Assembly (NCBI RefSeq): GCF_013166605.1
Contig: NZ_JABKKF010000003.1
Location: 248,001 to 312,000, forward strand
From: Xylanibacter muris
Lineage (GTDB): Bacteria > Bacteroidota > Bacteroidia > Bacteroidales > Bacteroidaceae
DNA: 64,000 nucleotides
Direction: 5' to 3'
The notes beneath the pieces were generated by a model. The model worked only from the letters and a program-made list of their open reading frames with translations, searched no databases and was not told where the DNA came from. The translations under genes and the position numbers were made by a program. The stretch's first letter is position 1. Every line of letters starts with the position of its first letter. Positions 61,740 to 64,000 of this stretch are shown here, one piece after another.

Positions 61740-64000
61740 TTACATACGGCTCTTTTCATTTTCTCCGGCTCCCGTACCACGATATTTAGAACGGGTGGTA
61801 TTGAATTTATATCTTACAGCAAATCGTATTGAGCGACTTTCAAACTGATTGTAGGTATAAGTCATTATATCTCCGCTATACATTGTAGTTCTGTCGGGAT
61901 AGTTGTTCAACAGGTCAGTTGCATACAAGGTAAGAGAAAGATTATTGTTGAGGAATGATTTACGCACCAACAAATCAATTTTATTAGTTGGTTTCATAAA
62001 TGTATTTTGTCCATTGCCAGCAGTCGTGAATTGAAAATCCGCTCCCAAAGTCCAATTCTTCGGCAAAGAGAAAAGGTTTTCAAAAGTGAACGAGAAGAAC
62101 GGTTTTCCAAGGGATAATTTCTCACCCCGATATGTTGTGGTATAAAATTGTTTCATCATACCGATGACAGGTTGAGGCTTCCAACACCCAATTGTCGGCT
62201 GTGCGCCAATGGCTACTTGCAGTTGCGTGTAATGTGGCACATTTTCAAAAGACATCACTTTTACAGCCGAATCATCTTTATATGCGCTTGTTTTCCAAAA
62301 GATAGCATCAGTTTCGTGATTGACCGATACTTGGGTGAAAAAATATTTCCACATACCCATCAATTGGAACATATACATTTTAGTCGGCTGCAACTTTGGA
62401 TTACCACATTGATAGGAAAACCGATTGATGTATTCGATGCCTCCATCAAGTTGTCGGTAGGTTGGACGACGTGTCTTGTTGGTGAACGAGAAAGAAAGAT
62501 TTACTTTATTGATTGGTGCGCTCAAAGAGAACGTCGGAAAGAGATTGTTGTAGTCTTTCGACTGGTCTTTTTGAAGCTGATTGTTTTCAAAGTATTTATA
62601 ATTAACGTGTTCATATCTTAGCCCTGCCGAAATATTAACCACTCCGAATGTCTGCGATAAGGAGGCAAATGCAGCTATGTTATCCTCATGAATGTCAGTC
62701 AATGAATTGTCAATTGGCGCGCCATCATAAGTATTCGCATAGTTCAATCTGGAGTTGGTGTATTCCTCGCCTAACTCAATACTTCCTTTCCAGACCGGGT
62801 ACGAAAGGATTAGTTTTTCCGCCAACAATCGGCTTTTCTTCAACCCTGCCGATACGATATGTCGGTCATCATCCGGGTTATTTGCATTGGTTTCAAATTG
62901 ATCATCGCTTCTATCACCCCTTGATTGTGTGAAATCCGCATTAAAATCCACATCAAGTTTTCCGAAAGAGCCATTGTAATACAAGTTTGCTTCCTGCACA
63001 GGTCTTACAATGCCCTTGTTCAGCCAATCATAAGATATTTCATCGGAAGATGTCAATTCCGATTGGGTATAAAGGCTGACATTGGATATTCCGTAGGAGT
63101 GAACATCATCCCTCTCTCGGCCTATGCGGTAGTAGGCTCCTATGGAATGGTTTTCCAAAAATTGATAGCTGAAACCAAGTTTACCATATAAATTATTTGC
63201 CTTTACATCGCTTTCCGCATTTATAAATTGATGAAGAGTATTATCCCCATAGGTCAGCATTTCAGCCTCATTTTTATTATTTCTTTTGCCGAAATAAAAA
63301 TATCCATTACCAAATATTTCCAATCCGTTATGACGATAATTCAGTGATATGTCCGTTGTATTCCGGGCAAAATGTGAGGCTGAAATTTGGTCATAGAGAT
63401 TTGCGCCGAAGCCTTCGCCTTTAGGCGGTATGGTCTTGATTCTTATAACGGATTGCACTTCCGATGAATATTGTGCGCCGGGATTCGTTACCACCTCGAC
63501 GGAACGTATATTTTCAGAACTTAGTTGCTGCAATTCAGTCGAACTCCTTACGAGTTTACCGTTGATGTATATAAGTGGTGTTCCTTTTCCAAAAACGGTA
63601 AATGAACCATCGGATTCGCTCACCAACGGAAGATGTGACAGAACATCGTTTGCGGTTCCTAACTTGGACAGCACACTATTCTCCACACTTGTTACCATTG
63701 CGTTTCCTTTGAGGCGCGTTGTCGGCAGATTGGCTTTGACAACTACCTCGTCGAGCATTACGGAAGATTCTTTCAGCGTGATTGTTCCGAAATCGCCTGT
63801 CGGTGCAATCGGCGCAAGATAATCCTCGTAACCCACCATAGCTATTTTAATCTTATTGGCGGAAGAATACGGCTGTTCAAAGACGAATATGCCGTTATCA
63901 TCAGTTACGACCCCACTGACAAATGTGCTGTCTTTGAGAAGAACCACGTTGGCAAACGGAAGAGGCTCTTTATCCGTTCCTACGACTAAGCCCTTTAATG
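61740..64000 (-). CDS. TonB-dependent receptor-like outer-membrane protein (partial, runs off right edge)
   Basis: At least 753 aa; the frame is open to the window end, so the real start and signal peptide lie outside (the GTG at 63947 is only internal). Order: carboxypeptidase-regulatory-like domain (LVVGTDKEPLPFANVVLLKDSTFVSGVVTDDNGIFVF), plug domain (TLKESSVMLDEVVVKANLPTTRLKGNAMVTSVENSVL ... LIYINGKLV ... VEVVTNPGAQYSSE), and an OMP_b-brl_3-type beta-barrel. It ends with a basic tail. Ligand unknown. It may be cargo of mobile element 2. Confidence 0.85.
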   Translation of the reverse strand, partial: LKGLVVGTDKEPLPFANVVLLKDSTFVSGVVTDDNGIFVFEQPYSSANKIKIAMVGYEDYLAPIAPTGDFGTITLKESSVMLDEVVVKANLPTTRLKGNAMVTSVENSVLSKLGTANDVLSHLPLVSESDGSFTVFGKGTPLIYINGKLVRSSTELQQLSSENIRSVEVVTNPGAQYSSEVQSVIRIKTIPPKGEGFGANLYDQISASHFARNTTDISLNYRHNGLEIFGNGYFYFGKRNNKNEAEMLTYGDNTLHQFINAESDVKANNLYGKLGFSYQFLENHSIGAYYRIGRERDDVHSYGISNVSLYTQSELTSSDEISYDWLNKGIVRPVQEANLYYNGSFGKLDVDFNADFTQSRGDRSDDQFETNANNPDDDRHIVSAGLKKSRLLAEKLILSYPVWKGSIELGEEYTNSRLNYANTYDGAPIDNSLTDIHEDNIAAFASLSQTFGVVNISAGLRYEHVNYKYFENNQLQKDQSKDYNNLFPTFSLSAPINKVNLSFSFTNKTRRPTYRQLDGGIEYINRFSYQCGNPKLQPTKMYMFQLMGMWKYFFTQVSVNHETDAIFWKTSAYKDDSAVKVMSFENVPHYTQLQVAIGAQPTIGCWKPQPVIGMMKQFYTTTYRGEKLSLGKPFFSFTFENLFSLPKNWTLGADFQFTTAGNGQNTFMKPTNKIDLLVRKSFLNNNLSLTLYATDLLNNYPDRTTMYSGDIMTYTYNQFESRSIRFAVRYKFNTTRSKYRGTGAGENEKSRM

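Overview
The window looks like part of a Bacteroidales chromosome (phylum Bacteroidota). This rests on Bacteroidales-type promoters (TTTG, then about 20 nt, then TAnnTTTG), an UpxY-type antiterminator, a Bacteroidota-type T6SS, BT4734/DUF3987-type mobile-element genes, and the sequence character of RecA, DnaK and Frr. I cannot resolve the genus.

Region 1 (1-16.5 kb) is read leftward. An UpxY/NusG-like antiterminator follows a long structured leader. Next come ClpV, TssB, TssC, two Hcp/TssD proteins, VgrG, a DUF4280 PAAR-like tip protein, a small unknown, a large class-3 lipase effector candidate and a candidate immunity protein. The core baseplate and membrane genes of the T6SS are not here. 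Beyond a 485-bp gap, at the left edge, sits a ubiquitin-like protein ending in glycine, followed by a protein with a clear E2 ubiquitin-conjugating core (HPN motif and active-site Cys) that runs off the window.

Region 2 (16.7-30.6 kb) is chromosomal backbone: cysK, an ECF sigma factor with its anti-sigma-like partner, frr, rsgA, rhaD, a conserved hypothetical gene, a carboxynorspermidine-synthase-like gene, recA, a CNNM/CBS membrane protein and dnaK. Two intergenic gaps (near 1.2 kb and 22.2 kb) carry copies of one non-coding element. Each copy has four 17-bp dyads spaced exactly 22 bp apart, abutting a -24/-12 (sigma-54-like) promoter that points into DNA without a rightward gene. A third -24/-12-like signal lies in front of dnaK.

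Region 3 (30.7-54.6 kb) is accessory. An integrative mobilizable element (HTH protein, tyrosine integrase, excisionase-like protein, BT4734-like and DUF3987 replication proteins, MobC and relaxase) is followed by a leftward operon that looks like an anti-phage system. It encodes a CoiA-like zinc protein, a 1728-residue DEAD helicase with DUF1998 and a nuclease-like tail, a DrmD-like SNF2 helicase, an Eco57I/DrmMI-like adenine methyltransferase and a DUF4365 nuclease-like protein. This is closest to DISARM or Druantia-type systems but matches neither standard gene set. Upstream are a membrane coiled-coil protein and an AlbA_2/RecG-like protein that seems to have lost its N-terminus.

Region 4 (54.7-64 kb) is a second, more GC-rich mobilizable element. 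It has its own tyrosine integrase, a 52-aa ORF with a GNAT acetyltransferase (toxin-antitoxin-like), an excisionase-like protein, DUF3987 and a MobV relaxase preceded by an oriT-like hairpin. A TonB-dependent receptor-like gene, cut by the window end, follows. The second element probably inserted at the start of the AlbA_2-type gene, giving nested islands downstream of dnaK.
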